Positions 18,239 through 26,186 of a stretch of 64,000 nucleotides of DNA are shown piece by piece. The translations under genes were made by a program, and so were the position numbers. The stretch lies in contig NZ_CP091740.1 of assembly GCF_022014595.1 (NCBI RefSeq), positions 186,001-250,000 on the forward strand, read 5' to 3'. The DNA is from Solitalea lacus (GTDB taxonomy: Bacteria; Bacteroidota; Bacteroidia; Sphingobacteriales; Sphingobacteriaceae). The notes under the pieces are model-generated. The model did not search any database. It saw nothing but the letters and a program-made list of their open reading frames with translations, and was not told where the DNA came from. Position 1 is the stretch's first letter; every line of letters begins with the position of its first letter.

Positions 18239-19213
18239 TTATTCAAACAAATTTTTATCAGATAGCTCCACTAAGCGAACAGGCATACGCGCAGGCACCA
18301 AACCAGACTTCAGTACAATACGTTGACCTTTATCCCCAGCGACAAAAGCTGCAAATCCTGTACCTAAGCCCATATGCGAATCTCTGCTTAAAAGATACAC
18401 CCTTCTTACTAAAGGATAGAAACCTTGCGCAATGTAAGCCTGATACGGTTTACGGTATTCACCCGAACCGGGTTGGCCATCATCCGGAGCAATTGCTGCA
18501 ACTTTAATCTTCTTAAGAAAACTATTTGCGGTAGTATCGTCTGTATCACTAATCCAATTCACACCAATTATTCCTAAGGCATTTTTGTGTTTACTAACAT
18601 ACTCAATTACCTCTTTATTCGTCTTAACTGCAAAGAAATTTTTTGAAGAAAATTGATTCTTCCCTGCTAATTCCTTCATATACCGCACTGTACTTGAATT
18701 TGGATTATCAAATACAACTGAAATATCTTCATTAAGATTCGTGTTACCCAATTCGCTCCATTTTGTCACTTTCCCAGAAAAGATATCACGAAGGTTAGGC
18801 ATTGAAAAGGTTGAATCAGTATTTCCCGGATTTATTATCAATGCAATTGCGTCAATTGCAAACTTGGTACTTCGTACAACAAGTTTCCTATCTTGCAAAG
18901 GCTTAAGTTCATCAGCCGTAAGTTCACGACTAACAACTACTGCTCGAGCCGAATCCTTGATCAGATCAGCAATAGCATCTCCCTCAGCTTTGAAGTGCGG
19001 ATTTATTTTAGCCTTTGGATAAAGAGCATGAAAAACATCTAGCTCGGCTTGAATAATGGGTTCAAATGTTTCGTCTACAGAAATATTGATCTCTCCTGTG
19101 GTGGTCGTATCCAATGCTTTTTGATTAGAATTACTTCCACAACCCATCAGACCTACCACTCCAAGCACTGTTAAAGTGACCCAGCCGATTTTATTATAGC
19201 GTGACCTATTCAT
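18239..19213 (-). CDS. PstS-like substrate-binding lipoprotein in the TonB cluster
   Basis: This 324-residue protein starts with a lipoprotein signal ending in the lipobox LMGC, with Cys25 as the lipid anchor. The mature part is a periplasmic binding fold of the phosphate-binding (PstS) class: INISVDETFEPIIQAELDVF at the start, NLRDIFSGKVTKWSELG, the NPNSSTVRYMKEL segment and NALGIIGVNWIS. No ABC permease or ATPase gene is nearby; instead it sits between a small membrane protein (8-base overlap) and a TPR gene in the exbB-exbD-tonB operon. The ligand may be phosphate or another anion; PstS-type folds also serve other roles, so I do not give it the name pstS. Confidence 0.82.
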   Translation of the reverse strand: MNRSRYNKIGWVTLTVLGVVGLMGCGSNSNQKALDTTTTGEINISVDETFEPIIQAELDVFHALYPKAKINPHFKAEGDAIADLIKDSARAVVVSRELTADELKPLQDRKLVVRSTKFAIDAIALIINPGNTDSTFSMPNLRDIFSGKVTKWSELGNTNLNEDISVVFDNPNSSTVRYMKELAGKNQFSSKNFFAVKTNKEVIEYVSKHKNALGIIGVNWISDTDDTTANSFLKKIKVAAIAPDDGQPGSGEYRKPYQAYIAQGFYPLVRRVYLLSRDSHMGLGTGFAAFVAGDKGQRIVLKSGLVPARMPVRLVELSDKNLFE

Positions 19214-19445
19214 ATTCAGAATTGTTTTTTTTAATGAGCCTGTAACATCTAAACGCTCCGTACAAAATTATAGCGCTTCCAAGAATAATTTTATTATTCT
19301 TCGACATTCCAACCAAAACATTGGGTTTGAAAATAATCATACTGCCCAAAACAAGATAAGCAATAATGAAGGCCACCCCTAAAATTAGCAAAAATCGCTC
19401 TTTTGGCGATTTTTGCTTAAAATTATTATCAAACTGTTGCTCCAT
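19206..19445 (-). CDS. Small two-helix membrane protein in the TonB cluster
   Basis: I do not recognise a named family. The 79-residue protein has a polar N-terminus, a hydrophobic helix at about 18-40, a second at about 50-66, and a basic C-terminal tail (RLIKKNNSEYE). Both ends are likely cytoplasmic. It lies 24 bases after tonB, and its stop overlaps the start of the PstS-like gene by 8 bases, which supports it as a real translated gene. A role as an accessory of the ExbBD-TonB motor is only inferred from position. Confidence 0.75.
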   Translation of the reverse strand: MEQQFDNNFKQKSPKERFLLILGVAFIIAYLVLGSMIIFKPNVLVGMSKNNKIILGSAIILYGAFRCYRLIKKNNSEYE

Positions 19446-19469
19446 GAGAGCTAAATTGATGTTAAAAAA

Positions 19470-20294
19470 TTAATCTAAACGGAATACAATTGGTAAACTG
19501 AACTGTACACGCACTGGTCTACCATTTTGTTTGCCTGGCTTCCACTTCGGCATTGCTTTCACAACGCGTGCAGCTTCTTCGTCACATCCAGAACCAATTC
19601 CGCGAAGAACTTTCACATCGGTAATTGATCCATCTTTCTCAACAACGAAAGTAACCATTACACGACCTTGAACGTTATTTTCACGAGCCATTGCTGGATA
19701 ACGAAGGTTTTTTCCAATGAACTTACCTATTTGCTCCAATCCACCTGGAAACTCAGGGTTTTCCTCAACATGTAAAAAGATTTCCTGAGTATCTTCTACT
19801 ACCTCGTTGCCGGTACCAGTACCAATTACTGGTTCTTCAACAGGAGCAGGTCCTTCATCAGTTCCCTTTACGGTTTGAGTACTCACTTCCGCCTTAATTT
19901 CATCCTGTACAGGAGGTGGTTCTTCATCCCGAACTTCTTCATCCTTTTTAATTACCGGAGGAGTAAACTTAATAGTTGTTCTCACCGGAGGTGGAGGTGG
20001 TTCTGATGGTGGCGGAGGTGGAGGTGGTTGAGTTTTATCCACTGGCGGCGGAGCCATCAGTTCATTTGACTGAACCACTTTTATTTCATTATCTTCAGGA
20101 ATTACACCTGAGATAATGCGAGCAATAACTGGAGCAGCTATGCCTAAAGAGAAGAAAATAATAGCTAATACGGTACCTTTCTTCATGTTCTTAGAATACT
20201 GCTTGCGCAGATCATAAGCTCCGTATGCTTTATTTCGTCCTTCAAAGACTTGTTCGCACCATCTGCTATCTTCTAAATCTATCTTTCCTGCCAT
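19470..20294 (-). CDS. tonB: TonB energy transducer
   Basis: The 274-residue protein has a short cytoplasmic N-terminus, a single transmembrane helix at about 39-61, a proline-rich periplasmic spacer (81-104, mostly Pro with Ser and Glu) and a C-terminal TonB domain from about 182, with NLRYPAMARENNVQGRVMV and VKAMPKWKPGKQNGRPVRV. It carries energy from the ExbB-ExbD proton motor to TonB-dependent outer-membrane receptors. The N-terminal region RNKAYGAYDLRKQY is common in Bacteroidota TonBs. It follows the second exbD by 20 bases. Confidence 0.93.
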   Translation of the reverse strand: MAGKIDLEDSRWCEQVFEGRNKAYGAYDLRKQYSKNMKKGTVLAIIFFSLGIAAPVIARIISGVIPEDNEIKVVQSNELMAPPPVDKTQPPPPPPPSEPPPPPVRTTIKFTPPVIKKDEEVRDEEPPPVQDEIKAEVSTQTVKGTDEGPAPVEEPVIGTGTGNEVVEDTQEIFLHVEENPEFPGGLEQIGKFIGKNLRYPAMARENNVQGRVMVTFVVEKDGSITDVKVLRGIGSGCDEEAARVVKAMPKWKPGKQNGRPVRVQFSLPIVFRLD

Positions 20295-20314
20295 TTCTCG
20301 ACAATGTTTTTATC

Positions 20315-20956
20315 TTACTTTTGAACGTAAGGATTATCATTAATCATTTTCAAATCACCAGGAGTGATATCAACAATAGCATAACGACCATTATTGGTAA
20401 TGTTCATCTCATCCAAAATATCCACTAGGTTTTTGTAAAGAGATTTATCATCAGCTTTAATTAAGACAATTAGGCCCTCTTTGTTGTTCCTGATTCTTGA
20501 ATAATTAGCTTTAAATGTTTCCTCAGATATCTTCTTGTCTTGCGCCATCTGTTTGTAAATCTTGATAGAGTCAAGAGATGGGTTACGCTTACGACTTTCT
20601 TCTAACAAAATCTTACGAATTCCATTAGCTCCAAAGTTCGTAACCAAAGGGTTCTGAACTTCTTCCCCGATACCGAAGTAATAAACAATTTGATCTTTCC
20701 CCGTTAAAAGAATTGTCATCGCTTGAGAAGCCTTGATTTTGGTCTTATCTTCTTCTTTCATGTTTTCTTCTTTAACAGGCATATTAATATCCATAACGGA
20801 TGGTTTGCTCATAGAGGTGGTTAGCATGAAGAAAGTGATCAACAAGAAACCAAGGTCAACCATTGGAGTAAAATCCACACGAGTTGAGAGCTTCTTGCCT
20901 CTTTTCTTTCCGCCCTTCTTATGTCCACCGCCCCCGGAGGTATCTATATCTGCCAT
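20315..20956 (-). CDS. exbD: ExbD/TolR-family biopolymer transport protein (second copy)
   Basis: This 213-residue protein has a Gly/Lys-rich cytoplasmic N-terminus (about 8-24), one transmembrane helix at about 33-50 with the proton-path aspartate Asp34 in FTPMVDLGFLLITFFML, and a long periplasmic part. It differs from its neighbour at 20979 in the N-terminal extension and in the periplasmic domain. Two unlike ExbDs next to one ExbB is a usual arrangement in Bacteroidota. They may form a heterodimer inside the ExbB pentamer. Confidence 0.92.
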   Translation of the reverse strand: MADIDTSGGGGHKKGGKKRGKKLSTRVDFTPMVDLGFLLITFFMLTTSMSKPSVMDINMPVKEENMKEEDKTKIKASQAMTILLTGKDQIVYYFGIGEEVQNPLVTNFGANGIRKILLEESRKRNPSLDSIKIYKQMAQDKKISEETFKANYSRIRNNKEGLIVLIKADDKSLYKNLVDILDEMNITNNGRYAIVDITPGDLKMINDNPYVQK

Positions 20957-20978
20957 TGCTCAAATTTCTTTAAAAAGT

Positions 20979-21599
20979 TTACAAATTAGGAGCTTGTTCC
21001 ATATTGGTAATAAAGTTGAAACGGTTAGCCTTTTGAGCCTGCAACGTAGCAATGATATTTTTTACTACTGGATAATTTGACTCGCGATCACCTTTAATAG
21101 CAATAACTGCAGCGCTATTGGTTACACGACGTGATTCTATTAACCAGTCTTTCAATTCATTTGTTGCATTTTGAGTAGAATCACAAGGAACGCCTTTAGT
21201 TTGTTCATTGTATTTCTTACGCTGATCCTTACTCATTGCTAAGTAGCTTTTCAACTCATTCATCGGAGTACCAAAGTTAGCTAACTTTGAGAACTCTTCT
21301 TTCTCAGCCGGCGTAAAAGATATTTGTCTTTTAGCGGCCATATTATCCAATAGGGCTTTTCTAAATTCCGTTCCTTCTAATCCAAAGAAGATTCTTCCGC
21401 CCTTATCAACAGAAATCAAAATCACTTTGGTATCAGGAAGTTTTATTTCCGATATAGAAGACGGGGTATCAACTACAACAGCTTCCTCTGGCTTAAACTG
21501 CGTTGCCAACATAAAGAAGGTCAACAACAAGAAAGCCACGTCGGTCATCGCTGTCATATCCACCATCGTACTCTTGCGCGGAACTTTAACTTTTCCCAT
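20979..21599 (-). CDS. exbD: ExbD/TolR-family biopolymer transport protein (first copy)
   Basis: This 206-residue protein has a short N-terminus and a single helix at about 17-33 with the conserved Asp20 in MTAMTDVAFLLLTFFML, the residue that takes up protons from the ExbB channel. The periplasmic domain holds two cysteine-poor alpha/beta segments and ends in NFITNMEQAPNL. It lies 69 bases after exbB and 22 bases before the second exbD. It is more divergent from the second copy in the periplasm than in the helix, which fits different jobs for the two proteins. Confidence 0.92.
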   Translation of the reverse strand: MGKVKVPRKSTMVDMTAMTDVAFLLLTFFMLATQFKPEEAVVVDTPSSISEIKLPDTKVILISVDKGGRIFFGLEGTEFRKALLDNMAAKRQISFTPAEKEEFSKLANFGTPMNELKSYLAMSKDQRKKYNEQTKGVPCDSTQNATNELKDWLIESRRVTNSAAVIAIKGDRESNYPVVKNIIATLQAQKANRFNFITNMEQAPNL

Positions 21600-21668
21600 C
21601 TTTTATTTATTAACGTACAAATAATCTATTAATTATCTAGCTACCAAGCTATAACAAACAAGTAAGTC

Positions 21669-22505
21669 TTACTTGTGTTTAGCTGCAAAGTTTTGAACGA
21701 TGCTGTAACCAGCCTCATCAATAGCGTAAGTAATAGTATCGATACGAGTGGTAAAGTAAGCGTAGAATACTGCCGCGATAGCAGAGTTGCCAATACCCAA
21801 TGCAGTGTTGATAAGTGCCTCAGAGATACCTACCGCAAGAGCTGCTGAGTCAGGAGCACCTGCATTACCAAGAGCCGAGAACGCTTTAATCATACCCAAT
21901 ACTGTACCTAAAAGAGCGAATAGGGTCGAAACTGACGCTAAAGTAGCGGTGATAACCAAGTTTTTCTCTAACATTGGTAATTCCAAAGTGGTCGACTCTT
22001 CAATCTCTTTCTGGATTGCCAATACTTTTTGATCAACATCCATACCGCTAGCAGTTTCCATCTCTTTGTATTTAACCAAAGTGGATTTAACTACGTTAGC
22101 AACTGAACCTTTTTGGATGTCGCATTCTTTGATAGCTGCATCTACGTTACCAGCGTTCAATAATGAACGAACTTTTGAAACGAAAGCTTGAGCCGAACCT
22201 TTACCTGAAGCTGCAGAGATAGTAATGAAACGTTCAATAGCCACCGTAAGGTTAATCAATACTAATGATAATAGGATAGGTACGATAACACCACCCATGT
22301 ATACCAGGCCTAAATAGTGACCAGCACCTTCTGCTATAGGATGACCTCCTACTACCCCACCCTCAAAGTTTGACGGGCTACCCAAAATGAATTTGTAAAT
22401 CAAAATACCTACCACTACACAGGTAGGAATTACCCAAGCCGCAAAATTTGAATTGAACTTAGTGTTCTCTACTTTTTTAGCTGTTTGTTGTGCTGCGTTT
22501 GCCAT
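21669..22505 (-). CDS. exbB: ExbB/MotA/TolQ-type proton channel protein
   Basis: The 278-residue protein has four hydrophobic segments: about 20-41, 65-90, 182-212 and 225-250. The MotA/TolQ/ExbB domain is clear in ASVSTLFALLGTVLGMIKAF followed by SEALINTALGIGNSAIAAV. Together with ExbD it forms the proton-driven motor that energises TonB. It is the first gene of a seven-gene operon and has its own promoter candidate upstream. The extra N-terminal helix before the core three-helix fold is common in Bacteroidota. Confidence 0.94.
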   Translation of the reverse strand: MANAAQQTAKKVENTKFNSNFAAWVIPTCVVVGILIYKFILGSPSNFEGGVVGGHPIAEGAGHYLGLVYMGGVIVPILLSLVLINLTVAIERFITISAASGKGSAQAFVSKVRSLLNAGNVDAAIKECDIQKGSVANVVKSTLVKYKEMETASGMDVDQKVLAIQKEIEESTTLELPMLEKNLVITATLASVSTLFALLGTVLGMIKAFSALGNAGAPDSAALAVGISEALINTALGIGNSAIAAVFYAYFTTRIDTITYAIDEAGYSIVQNFAAKHK

Positions 22506-22580
22506 TGTTTAAAAAAATTTAATTAATCTTTAATCACTTAATTAAGTTTCAATTGTGCTGTTTATTTTTTTGAGCGTTTG

Positions 22581-22588
22581 CAAAAATA
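22581..22588 (-). promoter_or_regulatory. Candidate -7 element of the exbB operon promoter
   Basis: On the minus strand TATTTTTG matches TAnnTTTG. The expected -33 TTTG is not perfect; a T-run lies about 18-19 bases upstream. The predicted leader before exbB is about 70 bases. Confidence 0.45.
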
Positions 22589-22820
22589 TTAGTTTTTCTA
22601 TAATAAAAAATTTTTTTTAAACGATTATCAATTATTTAACATTGGTAAAGCCTATCATTTTCAAAATTTTATTCTTTAAGCTTGATTTCGATCAAGAAAC
22701 CTTTTTAAAATATACAAAGATTTAGTAACAATAATATGTGCTTCTGTGCCTGGTTATAACTGTTTTATCTAATGATGCAAGTACTACATATATTCCATAA
22801 CAACTGGGTAAAAAATAACA

Positions 22821-22845
22821 AAGTCCTGGAATGAACCCAGGACTT
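22821..22845 (-). terminator. Terminator of pckA
   Basis: A 9-bp perfect stem, AAGTCCTGG at 22821-22829 and CCAGGACTT at 22837-22845, has a seven-base loop and is followed on the minus strand by a T-rich run. It lies 28 bases downstream of the pckA stop. Confidence 0.75.
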
Positions 22846-22872
22846 GTTGCAAACACAAACTATAATAAAAAA

Positions 22873-24489
22873 TTAAACTTGAACAGACATTTTCGGCAGT
22901 GCCTCTTTCAGTTCAGCACTTGCATTATCTGCAAACTGCTCGAAATTCTTAATGAAGCGCTGTGCCAAATCATTTGCTTTTTGATCATATGCTTCTTTAC
23001 TCTCCCAGGTGTTGCGCGGATTTAACACTTCCTGTGGCACGTTAGGACATGTAACAGGCATATTTAGTCCAAATATTGGATCAGCAGTATAAGCTACATC
23101 ATTTAATTCCCCTTTAAGGGCAGCTGTGATCATAGCTCGGGTATAAGCCAATTTCATACGAGAACCTACGCCATAAGGGCCTCCGGTCCATCCTGTATTA
23201 ATTAACCATACATTTACATTATGCTCATCCATCTTCTTACCTAATAAATCGGCATACTTAGTTGGATGAAGTGGCAAAAATGCTTTACCAAAACCCGCTG
23301 AAAAGGTTGCCTGCGGCTCAGTAACACCTGCTTCAGTTCCTGCAACTTTTGCAGTATAACCTGAAATAAAGTGGAACATGGCTTGCGACTTTGTTAATTT
23401 GGAAATCGGAGGTAAAACCCCAAAAGCATCTGCTGTTAAAAAGAATATATTCTTAGGAGCCCCACCAACCGATGGATTAACAGCATTAGTTATATAATTA
23501 ATCGGATATGATACACGTGTATTTTCGGTAACATCAATGTTTGAAAAATCAACAGTAGAAGTTCCTGCATAACAGCGAGTGTTTTCTAAAAGTGAACCGA
23601 ACTTAATGGCATTAAAAATCTGTGGCTCCTTTTCTGCGGTTAAGTCAACGCATTTAGCATAACAACCACCTTCAAAATTAAACACCGTTTCACCTGCCCA
23701 TCCATGCTCGTCGTCTCCAATTAATGAACGCTCTGGATCAGCCGAAAGAGTTGTTTTACCTGTTCCAGAAAGACCAAAGAAAATGGCGGTATCCCCATCT
23801 TTACCAATATTAGCCGAACAGTGCATAGAAAGCACTTGCTTTTGATGTGGTAAAATAAAGTTAAGGGCAGAGAAAATACCTTTCTTAATCTCTCCAGTAT
23901 AACCAGTTCCGCCAATAATGATCATTTTGCGAGTAAAGTTCATGACTGCAAAATTATGCTGGCGTGTACCATCAATTTGAGGATCAGCTTTAAAACCCGG
24001 AGCAGCAATAATTGTCCATTCAGGATCAAATGCTAATACTTCTTCTTTAGTTGGACGAAGGAATAAGTTGTTAGCAAATAAATTTTGAAAAGCTGTTTCG
24101 GTTACAACACGAATGTTTAGGCGATGATTTTGATCTGCACAAGCATAAGCATCACGTACAAACACTTCTTTACCGGCCAAATACGCCTGCATACGATGTA
24201 GCAATTGATCAAACTTTTCGGGCTCAAATTTAATGTTGATATCCCCCCACCAAACCTCATCACGGGTAATGTCATCGCAAACGATAAAGCGATCTTTTGG
24301 TGATCGTCCTGTAAATTCTCCTGTGTCAATTGATAATGCACCTGTATCTACCAGATGGCCTTCCCCGCGGCAAATGGCTTCTTCTACAAGTTCTGCTGGT
24401 GATAAATTCCAATAGGCGGCGGCTACATTACCTAACCCTACGGTTGCTAAAGTAGCGTTCGGAGCCTTGATGCCTAATTCATTCTCCAT
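22873..24489 (-). CDS. pckA: Phosphoenolpyruvate carboxykinase (ATP)
   Basis: The enzyme turns oxaloacetate and ATP into PEP, CO2 and ADP, the first step of gluconeogenesis; in succinate-producing anaerobes it can run in reverse. I choose the ATG at 24489, giving 538 residues that begin MENELGIKAPN, as in other ATP-type enzymes; an upstream TTG would add an unlikely tail. The P-loop GLSGTGKTT is at 239-247, the metal-binding IGDDEHGW at 257-264, and the PEPCK-specific GEIKKGIF at 199-206. TGRSPKDRF near 60 binds substrate. It is a single-gene unit with its own terminator and promoter candidate. Confidence 0.97.
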   Translation of the reverse strand: MENELGIKAPNATLATVGLGNVAAAYWNLSPAELVEEAICRGEGHLVDTGALSIDTGEFTGRSPKDRFIVCDDITRDEVWWGDINIKFEPEKFDQLLHRMQAYLAGKEVFVRDAYACADQNHRLNIRVVTETAFQNLFANNLFLRPTKEEVLAFDPEWTIIAAPGFKADPQIDGTRQHNFAVMNFTRKMIIIGGTGYTGEIKKGIFSALNFILPHQKQVLSMHCSANIGKDGDTAIFFGLSGTGKTTLSADPERSLIGDDEHGWAGETVFNFEGGCYAKCVDLTAEKEPQIFNAIKFGSLLENTRCYAGTSTVDFSNIDVTENTRVSYPINYITNAVNPSVGGAPKNIFFLTADAFGVLPPISKLTKSQAMFHFISGYTAKVAGTEAGVTEPQATFSAGFGKAFLPLHPTKYADLLGKKMDEHNVNVWLINTGWTGGPYGVGSRMKLAYTRAMITAALKGELNDVAYTADPIFGLNMPVTCPNVPQEVLNPRNTWESKEAYDQKANDLAQRFIKNFEQFADNASAELKEALPKMSVQV

Positions 24490-24519
24490 AAAAAATTTAT
24501 ATTTGATTGATTGGTAAGG

Positions 24520-24551
24520 CAAAAATGTGCAAAATAGGCTAAAAAGGCAAA
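24520..24551 (-). promoter_or_regulatory. Candidate promoter of pckA
   Basis: On the minus strand TTTG (24551-24548) is followed after 20 bases by CATTTTTG (24527-24520), one mismatch from TAnnTTTG. The spacing is one base longer than the Bacteroidota norm. The predicted leader is about 25 bases. Confidence 0.45.
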
Positions 24552-24642
24552 TACCCAGGCATAAAGATGGAGAGATAGCGTCTAAAATACACTAACAAAA
24601 TCGAGGTTTAAATAAAATAGGCCAAGAAAAGGTGGTCGCAAA

Positions 24643-24984
24643 CTATCCACCAACTTTTTTTACCTTATAATTGAGTGATTGCAGCAATGCCATAATTCTA
24701 TCTCGAAAATCGCCCTGAATAACAATCATTCCGTCCTTTACTGTACCCCCTACACCACATTTCGACTTTAGCATTTTGCCCAGTGTTTCAAGGTCTTGCT
24801 CAGTTCCAACGAATTCTGTAACCAACGTTACCATTTTACCGCCTCTTTGTTTTTTATCTAACTGAACTTTTAAGTTCTGTTGATTAGGTGGCAAAGTTTC
24901 CTGAATTTCTTCCCGTTCGTATTGAAACTGAAAATCAGGATCCGTTGAGTACATAATGCCGCTAATGTTTTTTTTCTTAGACAT
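24643..24984 (-). CDS. SUI1/YciH-family translation factor homologue
   Basis: This 113-residue protein has the SUI1 (eIF1-like) fold in its C-terminal two thirds: VTLVTEFVGTEQDLETLGKML, KCGVGGTVKDGMIVIQGDFR and a basic end (NYKVKKVGG). The bacterial YciH protein can act on initiation complexes but its job in the cell is uncertain. The first 30 residues are polar and probably unstructured. The start lies 11 bases after the lipid kinase stop, suggesting cotranscription. Confidence 0.9.
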   Translation of the reverse strand: MSKKKNISGIMYSTDPDFQFQYEREEIQETLPPNQQNLKVQLDKKQRGGKMVTLVTEFVGTEQDLETLGKMLKSKCGVGGTVKDGMIVIQGDFRDRIMALLQSLNYKVKKVGG

Positions 24985-24995
24985 AATTCTAACGA

Positions 24996-25895
24996 TTACT
25001 TTGAATTATTATTAAGGGGTACCAACACTTTCATTGAGGCAGGAACAATTTTCACATCAATTGTTCCTGCTAAAAAGCGAGGTTCTCCATCCAAATGTAC
25101 TGCTTCATCTTTGTTTCGGCTAATTTGTATTTCCTTACCTTTAATTATTTCAACATAGGGAGATTTATGGGCAGTACCGTTCATTAAACGCCATGCTAAA
25201 ACCGGAAATTGATATGACGCAAAAGGCTTCACTATTGTTACATCGAGTAAACCGTCTGTAATATTTGCTAAGGGTGCAATATGTGCATTATTCCCAAACT
25301 GAGTTGAATTGGCAAAACTTACCATAAATGCATCCCTGTTAATGACCTTTCCATCAATAGAAAGATTATAATTAACCGGCTTATAGTTTTTTAGCTCTTG
25401 AAATACAGATTTAATATATCCTGAAAGTCCCCTCTTTTTATTATTAGCAAACATTGCACTTATATGAGCATCAAACCCCATTCCGGCAACGTTAAAAAAA
25501 GGAATATCATTCAAAACAGCCGAATCAATTATCTTTATTTCATTTTGGTTGAGAATCTGAATAGCCTTTTCCACATCCATCGGTATCTGCAGATGCCTGG
25601 CAAGACCGTTACCTGAGCCATAAGGCACAATACCTAATGTAGCTGAAGCTCCCATGCTCAATATACCTCTGGCTACCTCGTTTACGGTTCCATCACCTCC
25701 AACAGCTACAATAACATCAAATCCTAAATGCACAGCTGATTTGGAAAGCTTCCGGGCATGATCAACAGCATTAGAATAAGCCATTTCATATTCATACATG
25801 GAATGGTCCAGATGATCAATGATTAACTGCTCTACTCTTTTCTTGCTTTTACCGCCAGAAATAGGATTAATTACAAATAGGATATTTTTTTTCAC
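24996..25895 (-). CDS. Diacylglycerol/lipid kinase family protein (YegS/BmrU-like)
   Basis: This 299-residue soluble or membrane-surface kinase has the DAGK catalytic domain at 1-130: NPISGGKSKK at 10-19, the nucleotide-binding GGDGTVNE at 66-73 and PYGSGNGLAR at 91-100. The C-terminal beta-sandwich contains FANSTQFGNNAHIAPLANITDG and the DGEP segment near the end. Members phosphorylate lipids such as diacylglycerol or phosphatidylglycerol, or make sphingoid-base phosphates in sphingolipid-producing Bacteroidota; the substrate is not readable. It is divergent from metK across 291 bases. Confidence 0.9.
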   Translation of the reverse strand: MKKNILFVINPISGGKSKKRVEQLIIDHLDHSMYEYEMAYSNAVDHARKLSKSAVHLGFDVIVAVGGDGTVNEVARGILSMGASATLGIVPYGSGNGLARHLQIPMDVEKAIQILNQNEIKIIDSAVLNDIPFFNVAGMGFDAHISAMFANNKKRGLSGYIKSVFQELKNYKPVNYNLSIDGKVINRDAFMVSFANSTQFGNNAHIAPLANITDGLLDVTIVKPFASYQFPVLAWRLMNGTAHKSPYVEIIKGKEIQISRNKDEAVHLDGEPRFLAGTIDVKIVPASMKVLVPLNNNSK

Positions 25896-26025
25896 TTCTC
25901 TAAAAACATGCTAAAGCACGCTAATGCAAAGATGTACAAAATATAGTTTGGATTTAAAATGGAGTGATTGAATTGTCCAAAAAATAATTTCCTACCTTTC
26001 CTATCGACTTAATGATTTTTATTTA

Positions 26026-26056
26026 TTTACCGAAAATAAAATTATTACTATTTTTG
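26026..26056 (+). promoter_or_regulatory. Promoter of metK
   Basis: TTTA at 26026-26029, a 19-base spacer and TATTTTTG at 26049-26056 match the Bacteroidota sigma-A promoter (TTTG-N19-TAnnTTTG) with one mismatch. The predicted transcript starts near 26062, just before the aptamer-like sequence. This is the best promoter match I found in the window. Confidence 0.7.
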
Positions 26057-26065
26057 CGGCAATTA

Positions 26066-26120
26066 ATGTGGACTGATTTGATTGCTTGCAACCACAAAAA
26101 AAAATGCTAAAACATATTTC
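26066..26120 (+). promoter_or_regulatory. SAM-II-like riboswitch aptamer in the metK leader
   Basis: The order of conserved blocks follows the SAM-II (metA motif) aptamer. P1 is GTGG (26068-26071) pairing with CCAC (26092-26095). The first loop holds TGATTTG (26074-26080) and GCTTGCA (26084-26090). A ten-base A-rich linker leads to GCTAAAAC (26106-26113), which can form the pseudoknot with GCTTGC: C89-G106, G88-C107, U-A pairs and G84-C113, with one C-A mismatch. These blocks include the uridines known to contact SAM in the family. Position fits: it lies right after a promoter and before metK, the SAM-making enzyme. The aptamer ends about 65 bases before the ATG, with no terminator or covered RBS in sight, so the switching mechanism is unclear. 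Confidence 0.72.
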
Positions 26121-26186
26121 CGCATTTTCTCCGCAACAATCAGCAACCAGTTTTCAAATTTATCACAGTAGATTTATAGGAAGTAT

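Larger units (their letters stand above)
22506..22872. other. 367-base intergenic region between pckA and exbB
   Basis: No convincing gene is present. It contains the pckA terminator (22821-22845), a small perfect hairpin CTTGAT-TTCG-ATCAAG at 22681-22696, and the exbB promoter candidate (22581-22588). The stretch between the hairpin and the terminator is plain AT-rich sequence in which I see nothing more. The hairpin is followed on the plus strand by CCTTTTT, which could end a small plus-strand RNA, but no start for one is evident. Confidence 0.5.

Noticed and set aside
22681-22705. Hairpin plus T-run read as the terminator of a small plus-strand RNA
   Set aside because: The stem is only six bp and no promoter or conserved RNA body is visible upstream, so I left it as a remark in the gap entry.
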